Assembly (NCBI GenBank): GCA_958438125.1
Contig: CAUBQN010000051.1
Coordinates: 1-9,766 of the forward strand
Origin: an uncultured Collinsella sp.
GTDB taxonomy: Bacteria; Actinomycetota; Coriobacteriia; Coriobacteriales; Coriobacteriaceae
Reading direction: 5' to 3'
Length of the DNA: 9,766 nt
In this document: one piece after another, positions 1-6,201 of the stretch
How positions within the stretch are numbered: the first letter of the stretch is position 1
How the letters are laid out: each line of letters begins with the position of its first letter
Position numbers and translations under genes: made by a program
The notes under the pieces: model-generated
Databases searched by the model: none
The model's input: only the letters and a program-made list of their open reading frames with translations
Told to the model about the DNA's origin: nothing

Positions 1-1630
1 GCTCGTCGGTAACGTGCACGTTGATGAACCAGTATGCCTTGGCGCGCTTGGGATGTTTGTCCAGGATGGAATAGAGCACGTCGCGGTCGAGCGTGAGCGG
101 ATCGGGGCTGTTGGTGAGGAATACCAGATTGTCGGCAAGCACGGGGTAGGTCTCGTCGTTGCGCAGGCGGTTGAGCTGATCGATGTACTTGGAGACGGGC
201 AGCAGAATCGTCTGCGTGCGCTCGATGGCGGTGCCGCGACGCCACACATACATAAGGCCAAACAGCAGTGCGGCCAGGAAGATCATGACGTAGCCGCCGT
301 CAAAGAACATGGTGAGGCACGAAGCGAAGAAGCACAGCTCAATGGCGCCGAAGAGCAGGGCGAAGACGCAGGCGCCCAGCTTGTGCTTGAGAATGCCGGC
401 GATATAGCTCGTCAATAGCGTCGTGGTCATGAGCATAGTCACGGTAATGGCGAGGCCGTAGGCGCTCTCCATGCGCTCGGAGTTTTGGAACAGCAGCACG
501 ATGAAGATGCAGCCGACCCACATGATGTTGTTGACGAGCGGAATATAGAGCTGGCCCTTGGTGTCGCTGGGGTAGTGGATGCGCAGATGCGGCATAAGGT
601 TGAGGCGCGTGGCCTCGGATACCAGCGAGAACGAGCCGGTGATGAGCGCCTGCGAGGCGATGATGGCCGCTACGGCCGAAAGCACGATGGCAAAGGGGCG
701 CAGGGGCTCGGGAAGCATCATATAGAACGGGTTAACGATATCCATCGCGAGCATCTGGGGGTTGGAGTTGTTGGCGAGCAGCCAAGCGCCCTGACCCAGA
801 TAGTTAAGGATAAGCGCCGCCTTAACAAACGGCCAGGATGCGTAGATGTTGGCCTTGCCCACGTGGCCCATGTCTGAATAGAGTGCCTCGGCGCCGGTCG
901 TCGACAGGAAGACGAAGCCGAGCACCATGATGCCCGAGTGGTTGATGGGCGAGAACAGGAACATAATGCCGCGGATGGGGTTGAGCGCGCGCAAGATGGA
1001 CAGGTTGCCGAGCATGTTGAACAGACCGGCACCTGCCAGGAATAGGAACCACAGCGTCATGAGCGGGCCGAAGAGCTTGCCGATTGACGAAGTGCCGGCG
1101 CGCTGCATGGCAAATAGGCCGCAGATAATGATGATGGTAATAATGATGACGTTAGTTTGCCCGTCACCCAATAGCGCGTGGCCCCACTCGATGGTGCGCA
1201 GGCCCTCAATGGCTGTGGTGACCGTGACCGCGGGGGTGAGGATGCCGTCGGCGAGCAGCGCCGCACCGCCGATCATGGCGGGGAGAATCAGCCACGGTGC
1301 CACCTTGCGCACCAGGCTAAACAGGGCGAAGATGCCGCCTTCGTTGTGGTTGTCGGCCTTCATGGCGATTACCACGTACTTGACCGTGGTCACGAGCGTC
1401 ATGGTCCAGATGACGAGCGAAAGCGCGCCCAGGATCATGTCCTCGCTGACGGTACCGATGCCGCCGTTGTTGGCGACGATTGATTTCATGGTGTACATGG
1501 GGCTCGTGCCGATGTCGCCATAGACGACGCCGAGCGTTACAAGCAGCATGCCAGCGGAGAGGGGGATGGCTCCGTGCCCGCCTTGACCACGCTGGTCTTG
1601 GGGGCTTGCCTCCAGTTTGTTGTGTGCCAC
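1..1630 (-). CDS. kup: Kup-family potassium uptake protein (3' end beyond the window)
   Basis: Membrane potassium importer of the KUP/HAK/KT family, which carries K+ inward, usually with protons. The minus-strand frame stays open from 1630 to the window edge and gives 543 residues. Kup proteins are usually 600-680 residues, so part of the soluble C-terminal domain is missing here. The family signature GVVYGDIGTSPMYT lies at about residues 34-47, followed by hydrophobic helices to about residue 440. The cytoplasmic part then begins, ending in view with PKRAKAYWFINVHVTDE. I chose the GTG at 1628-1630 because AAGGGAG (1636-1642) sits 5 nt upstream of it. An in-frame ATG at 1646-1648, six codons earlier, has no ribosome binding site. 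It lies 158 nt downstream of the exporter gene on the same strand, with a 24-bp palindrome in between, so it is probably transcribed separately. The family call is firm; affinity and coupling ion cannot be read from the sequence. Confidence 0.95.
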   Translation of the reverse strand, partial: MAHNKLEASPQDQRGQGGHGAIPLSAGMLLVTLGVVYGDIGTSPMYTMKSIVANNGGIGTVSEDMILGALSLVIWTMTLVTTVKYVVIAMKADNHNEGGIFALFSLVRKVAPWLILPAMIGGAALLADGILTPAVTVTTAIEGLRTIEWGHALLGDGQTNVIIITIIIICGLFAMQRAGTSSIGKLFGPLMTLWFLFLAGAGLFNMLGNLSILRALNPIRGIMFLFSPINHSGIMVLGFVFLSTTGAEALYSDMGHVGKANIYASWPFVKAALILNYLGQGAWLLANNSNPQMLAMDIVNPFYMMLPEPLRPFAIVLSAVAAIIASQALITGSFSLVSEATRLNLMPHLRIHYPSDTKGQLYIPLVNNIMWVGCIFIVLLFQNSERMESAYGLAITVTMLMTTTLLTSYIAGILKHKLGACVFALLFGAIELCFFASCLTMFFDGGYVMIFLAALLFGLMYVWRRGTAIERTQTILLPVSKYIDQLNRLRNDETYPVLADNLVFLTNSPDPLTLDRDVLYSILDKHPKRAKAYWFINVHVTDE

Positions 1631-1635
1631 GTGGA

Positions 1636-1642
1636 CTCCCTT
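1636..1642 (-). promoter_or_regulatory. Ribosome binding site that sets the kup start
   Basis: AAGGGAG on the minus strand, 5 nt before GTG 1630. It lies inside the longer reading that would start at ATG 1648, so it favours the GTG start. Confidence 0.6.
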
Positions 1643-1730
1643 AGACATCCGGTTATCTGTCTAGGACAGACAATCTTTATGCCGTCTTTATACATACAAG
1701 AGCAGTTTGGCACATCAGGTTATTTTAGAC

Positions 1731-1754
1731 AATAATCCCCAGCTGGGGATTATT
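1731..1754. repeat. Perfect 24-bp palindrome between the exporter gene and kup
   Basis: The arm AATAATCCCC is followed by the self-complementary AGCT and then the exact complement of the arm. As RNA it would form a 10-bp stem with a 4-nt loop. It lies 34 nt past the stop of the minus-strand exporter gene and about 100 nt upstream of the kup start. It could be a terminator for the exporter transcript, although no long T run follows on that strand. It could also be an operator for a dimeric regulator of kup. The sequence alone does not decide. Confidence 0.7.
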
Positions 1755-1788
1755 TATGTACGTAGGTAGCATTTCAAAACAGGGGCTT

Positions 1789-2700
1789 TTAAGCACGTGC
1801 TGTCTGGGCTATGCCAGCCTTGGCGCTTGCGCGTTTGCCGGCGAGTTCGCAAAAAATCGCGCCGCCGATGATAAGCGCGGCACCCATCAGGCGGACCGGT
1901 GTTATGGCTTCGCCCAAAAGGACGGCCGAGAACACGACCGCCGAAAGCGGCTCGAGGTAGCCGACGACGGCGACGGTCTGGACGGGCAGCTTGGCGACGG
2001 CACTAAAGTAGAGCAGGCAACCGATGCCGGTGTTGACGACGCCGAGCATGACGACGGCGCGCCAATCAATACTGGCGGCGACGCCGGCGGACAGGAATGA
2101 GGGAGCGCCCTGCGTGGTGAGCGTGAGGACCAGCGCGGTCACAAAGGCGGCGCTCACCTGGAGCGTGGAGTTTTCGAGGCCTTCGATGTGTGGTGCACCC
2201 TTGCTAGCGATGACCATCAGCGCGTAGCAGAAGGCCGAGGCGATGCCGCACACGATACCTGCGATGGGCATATTGCCGCCGAGGCCTTGGGCCGCGATGA
2301 GGAAGGCGCCGCAGGCGACGGCTATGAAGCCGGTGATTTTACCACCGGTCAGCTTTTCGCCGAAGATGAGCGGGGAGAGCGCCATGACAATGATGGGGCC
2401 GCAGTAGTACAGCAGCGAGGATACGCCGACGCCGATCGTCTGGTAGGCGCGGAACAGAAAAATCCAGCTGGCGCCCAGCGCGGCTCCCGAAAGGAGGAGG
2501 GCTGCGGCTTCGCGGGGGCGAGATGGCGCCTGCAACTTATGGCGTTGGGTGATGGCGAGAATGGTGACAAGCGAGAGTGCGCCCAAAAACGTACGCAGTA
2601 GCACGATATCCGAGCTCGGCAGCGCGATGGCAGCGGCGATAATGCCGTTGGAGCCAAACAATAGCAATGCTGCTAAGTACGTAAACAGTCCGTTGTTCAT
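1789..2700 (-). CDS. EamA/DMT-superfamily transporter, probable metabolite exporter
   Basis: A 303-residue integral membrane protein of the drug/metabolite transporter superfamily. It shows ten hydrophobic helices in two five-helix halves, each half an EamA repeat. The halves end with the similar segments GPIIVMALSPLIFGEKLTG (about residues 101-119) and GYLEPLSAVVFSAVLLGEAIT (about 247-267); the proline and the GE pair before the last helix are typical of EamA repeats. The length fits the family, whose members export amino acids, nucleobases or other small metabolites. The substrate cannot be told. The ATG at 2698-2700 is preceded by AGAGGGG about 10 nt upstream, a slightly long spacing. The gene is divergent from a LysR-type regulator (118-nt gap), the usual arrangement for a regulator and its target, so control by that regulator is likely but inferred. 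Confidence 0.93.
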   Translation of the reverse strand: MNNGLFTYLAALLLFGSNGIIAAAIALPSSDIVLLRTFLGALSLVTILAITQRHKLQAPSRPREAAALLLSGAALGASWIFLFRAYQTIGVGVSSLLYYCGPIIVMALSPLIFGEKLTGGKITGFIAVACGAFLIAAQGLGGNMPIAGIVCGIASAFCYALMVIASKGAPHIEGLENSTLQVSAAFVTALVLTLTTQGAPSFLSAGVAASIDWRAVVMLGVVNTGIGCLLYFSAVAKLPVQTVAVVGYLEPLSAVVFSAVLLGEAITPVRLMGAALIIGGAIFCELAGKRASAKAGIAQTARA

Positions 2701-2730
2701 GCGCTGACATCCCCTCTATATCCGAGCATC

Positions 2731-2745
2731 TTCACTATGGGTGAA
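2731..2745. promoter_or_regulatory. Candidate LysR-type operator in the divergent gap
   Basis: TTCAC-N5-GTGAA is a perfect dyad that includes the T-N11-A pattern of LysR-type boxes (T at 2732, A at 2744). It lies 31-45 nt upstream of the exporter start. It also lies just upstream of the expected -35 position of the regulator promoter whose TATAAT box is at 2768. That position would let one bound protein act on both genes. It is the best dyad I see in the gap. Binding is inferred. Confidence 0.5.
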
Positions 2746-2767
2746 CTGGCTTTAGAAGAAAAGCGAA

Positions 2768-2773
2768 TATAAT
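2768..2773 (+). promoter_or_regulatory. TATAAT -10 box of the LysR-type regulator gene
   Basis: A consensus TATAAT, about 45 nt upstream of the chosen GTG start. No good -35 hexamer lies 16-18 nt upstream (the bases there read roughly ACTGGC), so the promoter may depend on or be modulated by a regulator. The candidate LysR operator at 2731-2745 abuts this region. Confidence 0.5.
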
Positions 2774-2818
2774 GCATGGCTAACATGACAAAAACTCATG
2801 CAAAGATGGAGGGGTGCC

Positions 2819-3676
2819 GTGGAAACGAATATTCAAAAGATGCAGGTGCTGCTCGAGACCGTGCGCGCCGGCAGTTTTACGCGCGCCGCCGAGCGGCTGA
2901 GCTATTCGCAGTCGGGCGTGAGCCGTATGGTGGCCGATCTTGAGGCCGATTGGGGCTTTAAGGTGCTCGACCGCAGTCGCGAGGGCGTAGTGCTTTCTGC
3001 TGACGGGCGGCAAGTTATGCCGGCGGTCGAGGCGTTATGTGAGGAATTTGTTCGTTTGCAGCGACGGGTGGATGAGATGCGTGGGCTCATGCGCGGCAAA
3101 ATCTGCATCGGTACGTTTTCGAGTGTGGCGACCCACGTGCTGCCGCCGGTGATTGCGCGCTTTCGCGCCGATCACCCGGACGTCGATTATGAGTTGCTGA
3201 TGGGTGATTACTCAGAGATTGAACAATGGGTGGCGGAAGGGCGCTGCGATCTGGGCTTTATCCCGCGTGAGCCCCGAGAAAACGGCATGACATCGCGGTC
3301 TTTGGTGCGCGACGAGTTGATGGCAGTAGTGCCGGCAGACTCTTTGCTTGCCACGGCGGAGGTCGTTTCTCTTGTCGATTTAGCCAACGAGCAGTTTATT
3401 CTGCTAGAACGCGGCACCGATGACGAGATTACGCCGCTGTTCCGTCGGGCGGGACTGACGGTGTGCTCCAAGCTGTCGACCTGGGATGACTATGCGATTA
3501 TGGCCATGGTCGAGGACGGCCTGGGCGTGAGCATTCTTCCCGCGCTCATCTTGCGCCGCTGTCAGTTCGATGTTGCCGTGCGTTCGCTCGAGGGACATCC
3601 CCATCGGCAGATCAATGCGATATATCGCACGGCTGATGTTTCGCTTGCCGCCGCTCGATTCCTTGAATACCTCTAA
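2819..3676 (+). CDS. LysR-type transcriptional regulator
   Basis: DNA-binding regulator of 285 residues. The N-terminal winged helix-turn-helix covers about residues 1-60, with the classic AGSFTRAAERLSYSQSGVSR segment, followed by a linker helix. A two-lobed effector-binding domain of the periplasmic-binding-protein fold starts near KICIGTFSSVATHVLPPVIARF. The length is near the usual 290-310. The GTG at 2819 is the best start because GGAGGGG (2808-2814) lies just before it and the helix-turn-helix then begins at the usual place. An in-frame ATG at 2798, seven codons upstream, would place this ribosome binding site inside the gene. It is divergent from the EamA transporter, its likely target. 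The effector is unknown. The stop is followed at once by the small dyad ACGTG-TG-CACGT (3677-3688). Confidence 0.93.
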   Translation: METNIQKMQVLLETVRAGSFTRAAERLSYSQSGVSRMVADLEADWGFKVLDRSREGVVLSADGRQVMPAVEALCEEFVRLQRRVDEMRGLMRGKICIGTFSSVATHVLPPVIARFRADHPDVDYELLMGDYSEIEQWVAEGRCDLGFIPREPRENGMTSRSLVRDELMAVVPADSLLATAEVVSLVDLANEQFILLERGTDDEITPLFRRAGLTVCSKLSTWDDYAIMAMVEDGLGVSILPALILRRCQFDVAVRSLEGHPHRQINAIYRTADVSLAAARFLEYL

Positions 3677-3735
3677 ACGTGTGCACGTCATTGTCTGCTT
3701 TGGGCAAATCTCGGAGTTCGGTACGTTTTCTTGTG

Positions 3736-3819
3736 AAATTGAACTTCCCGATAATGCGCCGCGCTATACTGCTGCCTAAATTGAACTCAGGTTCAATTCG
3801 TGTTCTATAAATTGAACTT
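3736..3819. promoter_or_regulatory. Array of AAATTGAACT sites, probable operator of the HTH-aminotransferase gene
   Basis: Three direct copies of AAATTGAACT begin at 3736, 3778 and 3809. The middle copy is paired with an inverted one: AATTGAAC (3779-3786), TCAG, GTTCAATT (3791-3798), an 8-bp perfect dyad. The TTGAAC cores start at 3739, 3781 and 3812. The distances of 42 and 31 nt are close to four and three helical turns, so the sites face the same side of the DNA. They lie directly before a gene whose product begins with an XRE-type helix-turn-helix. The set overlaps promoter-like sequences (TATACT 3765-3770; TATAAA 3806-3811). Autoregulation is the simplest reading but is inferred. Confidence 0.6.
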
Positions 3820-3826
3820 TGCCAGC

Positions 3827-3833
3827 AAGGAGG
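3827..3833 (+). promoter_or_regulatory. Ribosome binding site that sets the fusion-gene start
   Basis: AAGGAGG lies 5 nt before GTG 3839. It excludes the longer reading from an in-frame ATG at 3800, which would begin inside the operator repeats. Confidence 0.75.
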
Positions 3834-3838
3834 TTCTA

Positions 3839-5359
3839 GTGGCCCAAGAGACGTTTAGCGATCGCCTGCGACAGGCTATGTCCAATCGCGACGTTCGCCA
3901 GTCGGATGTGATCCGCGCATCGGAGATGCTCGGCAAAAAACTCGGCAAGAGTCAGATGAGCCAATATGTGAGCGGCAAGACGATCCCGCGGCGCGATGTG
4001 GCTGAGCTGCTCGCCCGTATTTTGGAGGTCGATGTTACCTGGCTGCTTGCCGGCGACGCCGATCAAGGCGAGGCATCATCACCTCGCAACGATTCCAAGC
4101 CCGAACCCCATCCCTCAGCTCAAATTGCAAGGAGCGCCACCATGCGTACTTTTTCTAAATCCACCAAGCTCGATAACGTCCTGTATGACGTGCGCGGTCC
4201 CGTCGTCGACGAGGCCGCCCGTATGGAGGATGAGGGCGAGCGCATCCTCAAGCTCAATATCGGCAACCCGGCGCCCTTCGGTTTCCGCACACCCGATGAG
4301 GTCATCAAGGACATGCGCCAGCAGCTGCCCGACTGCGAAGGCTATTCCAACTCGCGTGGCCTGTTCTCCGCGCGCAAGGCGATCATGCAGTATTCGCAGA
4401 TCAAGGGCCTGCCCAATGTTCAGATGGAGCACATCTACACGGGCAACGGCGTGTCCGAGCTCATTCAGCTTTCGATGAACGCGTTGCTCGACAATGGCGA
4501 CGAAATCCTGATCCCCAGCCCCGACTATCCGCTCTGGACGGCGTGCGCAACTCTTGCCGGCGGTCATCCCGTACATTATCTGTGTGATGAGCAGGCGGAT
4601 TGGTATCCCGACCTGGAGGATATGGAGTCCAAGATCACGAGCGCGACCAAAGCCCTCGTCATCATCAACCCCAACAACCCCACGGGTTCTGTCTATCCGC
4701 GCGAGGTGCTCGAGGGCATCGTCGAGATTGCACGCAGGCATCAGCTGATGATCTTTGCCGATGAGATCTACGACCGCCTGTGCATGGACGGCTACGAGCA
4801 CGTCTCGATTGCCTCGCTCGCTCCCGATCTGCCCTGCGTCACCTTTAGCGGCCTTTCCAAGTCGCACATGATCGCGGGCTATCGTATTGGCTGGATGGTG
4901 CTTTCGGGCAACCAGCGCTGCATGAGCGACTTCATCATGGGCGTCAACATGCTCTCGAACATGCGCCTGTGCTCCAACGTGCCGGCTCAGTCGATCGTTC
5001 AGACGGCACTCGGTGGCCATCAGTCGGTCAACGACTACATCCGTCCCGGCGGCCGTGTCTACGAGCAGCGCAACTTTGTGTATGAGGCGCTCAACAAGAT
5101 TGACGGCATCTCGGTGGTTAAGCCGCGTGCGGCGTTCTACATCTTCCCCAAGATGGATGTTAAAAAGTTCAACATCACCGATGACGAGCAATTCGCCCTT
5201 GACCTGCTGCACGAGAAGAAGATCCTGATTACGCGCGGCGGCGGCTTCAACTGGGCTGAGCCCGACCACTTCCGCATCGTGTACCTGCCGCGCATGGAAG
5301 TACTCAAAGAGTCCCTCGAAGACCTCGCCGACTTCTTCGAACACTACCGCCAAAGCTAA
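3839..5359 (+). CDS. alaA: XRE-type helix-turn-helix fused to AlaA-type alanine aminotransferase
   Basis: A 506-residue protein in two parts. Residues 1-72 form a lambda-repressor-like helix-turn-helix; SQMSQYVSGKTIP (about 38-50) is the recognition-helix region, and LEVDVTWLLAG closes the domain. A polar linker spans about 73-101. Residues 102-506 match E. coli AlaA closely from memory (RGP, NIGNPAPFGF, GNGVSELI, NPNNPTG, FADEIYD, FSGLSK). This is a fold-type I PLP enzyme that interconverts pyruvate plus glutamate with alanine plus 2-oxoglutarate. The PLP lysine is in FSGLSK, residue 341 of the fusion and 240 of the enzyme part. I chose GTG 3839 from its AAGGAGG. An internal AAGGAG and ATG 4142 sit in frame at the domain border, so a free 405-residue enzyme may also be made. 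It is not a MocR/GntR fusion, because the DNA-binding domain is of XRE type. It is preceded by TTGAAC operators and followed by structured element copy A. Confidence 0.93.
   Translation: MAQETFSDRLRQAMSNRDVRQSDVIRASEMLGKKLGKSQMSQYVSGKTIPRRDVAELLARILEVDVTWLLAGDADQGEASSPRNDSKPEPHPSAQIARSATMRTFSKSTKLDNVLYDVRGPVVDEAARMEDEGERILKLNIGNPAPFGFRTPDEVIKDMRQQLPDCEGYSNSRGLFSARKAIMQYSQIKGLPNVQMEHIYTGNGVSELIQLSMNALLDNGDEILIPSPDYPLWTACATLAGGHPVHYLCDEQADWYPDLEDMESKITSATKALVIINPNNPTGSVYPREVLEGIVEIARRHQLMIFADEIYDRLCMDGYEHVSIASLAPDLPCVTFSGLSKSHMIAGYRIGWMVLSGNQRCMSDFIMGVNMLSNMRLCSNVPAQSIVQTALGGHQSVNDYIRPGGRVYEQRNFVYEALNKIDGISVVKPRAAFYIFPKMDVKKFNITDDEQFALDLLHEKKILITRGGGFNWAEPDHFRIVYLPRMEVLKESLEDLADFFEHYRQS
4129..4144 (+). 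promoter_or_regulatory. Internal ribosome binding site and ATG at the aminotransferase boundary
   Basis: AAGGAG (4129-4134), then 7 nt, then ATG 4142-4144, in frame with the fusion. Translation from here would start MRTFSKSTKLDNVLYDVRGP, matching the natural N-terminus of stand-alone AlaA, and would give 405 residues, the length I recall for E. coli AlaA. The fusion reads the site as linker residues QIARSAT. It may be a working second start, or a relic of two once separate genes. Confidence 0.6.
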
Positions 5360-5365
5360 TTAGTT

Positions 5366-5511
5366 CCGCCGTTCTACCGAACGGCGGACCGCTTGACGCT
5401 GCGCGAGCCGCATTCACACCAATCTGACGTTCAACTTCAAGGGCGCGACCAGAAGGTCAGCGCCCTTTCGTTTCACGTCACCTTGGTGCAAATGCGGCTC
5501 GCTCGCTGTCG
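5366..5511. repeat. Structured intergenic element, copy A
   Basis: It begins 7 nt after the aminotransferase stop. In order: a leading hairpin, CCGCCGTTC (5366-5374), loop TACC, and complement (5379-5387); conserved GACGCTGC (5395-5402); an outer stem of 12 bp (5403-5414 with 5491-5502), extended after 2x2 internal loops by CACCAA/TTGGTG (5417-5422 with 5483-5488) and TGACGT/ACGTCA (5425-5430 with 5475-5480); an inner hairpin AAGGGCGC-GACC (5439-5450), loop AGAA, GGTC, a bulged A (5459), and GCGCCCTT (5460-5467); and a closing TCGCTGTCG (5503-5511). Copy B at 8687-8835 has the same plan with different but complementary stems. It lies between convergent genes. It could be an RNA, a two-way terminator or a REP/MITE-like repeat. 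I do not recognise it as a named family. Confidence 0.8.
5439..5473 (+). terminator. Probable terminator, inner hairpin of copy A
   Basis: A 12-bp GC-rich stem with loop AGAA and one bulged A, followed by TTTCGTTT. It would end the aminotransferase transcript about 80 nt past its stop. The T tract is interrupted, so efficiency is uncertain. Confidence 0.5.
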
Positions 5512-5552
5512 TATGCTCAGCCTGCGTCGTTACCATGGTCCATTAGGGACGG

Positions 5553-5573
5553 AGGAAAACAGATCATTTTCCT
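5553..5573. repeat. Small AT-rich hairpin at the 3' end of the deformylase gene
   Basis: AGGAAAA and TTTTCCT are perfect complements around the 7-nt loop CAGATCA. It lies 13 nt past the deformylase stop on the minus strand. It may help end that transcript, but it lacks a GC-rich stem, so the role is open. Confidence 0.35.
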
Positions 5574-5585
5574 TGACTCGCGGAA

Positions 5586-5996
5586 CTAGATCACGATTCC
5601 GCAGCAATGATCGATTTCGTGCTGGATGATCTCGGCGGTGTAGCCCGAGAAGTTTTTGATGCGGTGGACGAAGTTCTCGTCCAAATACTCCACCTTAATG
5701 CGGCGATAGCGGGTACAGGGACGCTCGCCGATCAGCGAGAGACATCCTTCGCTCGTCTGATAGGCATTGACCTGCTCAAGAATTTGAGGGTTGTACATCA
5801 GGAGCGCCCTGTTGCCGTCCTTTACGCAGATGATGCGTTTGCGCACACCGATCATGTTGGCGGCGAGCCCCACGCACTCGTGTTCATGTTCGTGGAGCGT
5901 ATCCAGGAGGTCTTGCCCGGTCACGGCGTCGTCGAGCCCCGCGTCTTCGGAAGGTAGACGCAAAAAGAACTCGGATTTCATGATGGGCTTAATCAT
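5586..5996 (-). CDS. def: Short peptide deformylase homologue with altered motif I
   Basis: A 136-residue protein of the peptide deformylase family, metalloenzymes that remove the formyl group from the N-terminal methionine of new proteins. Motif II is seen as SEGCLSL, with the metal-binding cysteine. Motif III is QHEIDH, with the two metal-binding histidines and the catalytic glutamate. Motif I is GLAANMIG, where classic enzymes have GLAAxQ: the glutamine that stabilises the oxyanion is methionine here. The protein is also shorter than the usual 150-190 residues and ends just after motif III. From memory, similar short proteins with ANMIGV occur in many Firmicutes, so this is probably a subfamily trait, not decay. 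A standard deformylase probably exists elsewhere in the genome. ATG 5994-5996 has GAGGAG 6 nt upstream. The gene is divergent from the MFS exporter and convergent with the aminotransferase gene. Confidence 0.88.
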   Translation of the reverse strand: MIKPIMKSEFFLRLPSEDAGLDDAVTGQDLLDTLHEHEHECVGLAANMIGVRKRIICVKDGNRALLMYNPQILEQVNAYQTSEGCLSLIGERPCTRYRRIKVEYLDENFVHRIKNFSGYTAEIIQHEIDHCCGIVI

Positions 5997-6201
5997 GGCG
6001 GGCTCCTCATGTCTTATGCTTTCGTGGACTTTTAATAATAGCGCGGAAGGAAAGCTGCGCGTCCGCGTTACAATCTTTCAACGTTGGACCATGTTGCCAG
6101 ATTCGTCGTGTACGGCGTCTGGCGTAAGTCTAGGGCTCATTTTTCGCCCTGGACCGTTCCTCTGGGGCGATGCGACTGTCGTTCCAAGAGGAAGGAAATG
6201 C
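5997..6201. other. Divergent intergenic region between the deformylase and MFS genes
   Basis: About 205 nt with no gene I can support. It must hold promoters for both sides, but I see no convincing -35/-10 pair; TACAAT at 6069-6074 is a possible -10 for the exporter. Two small dyads lie here: CGCGGA/TCCGCG (6042-6047 with 6062-6067) and AGGGC/GCCCT (6132-6136 with 6146-6150). They could be regulatory, but they are short enough to arise by chance in GC-rich DNA. Confidence 0.4.

Noticed and set aside
14..1523. Several plus-strand open frames over the left end (14-418, 485-877, 927-1523 and 1178-1483)
   Set aside because: All lie opposite the kup frame, which is open throughout and shows family motifs. 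The plus-strand products look like antisense translations.
4115..5353. Long open frame of 412 codons antisense to the aminotransferase gene
   Set aside because: It mirrors a conserved GC-rich gene, resembles no family and has no ribosome binding site I can see. Third-position GC bias explains its length.
5791..6201. N-terminal extension of the MFS protein by 137 codons
   Set aside because: It runs antisense through the deformylase gene and both divergent promoters. A good ribosome binding site and the normal family start lie at ATG 6202.
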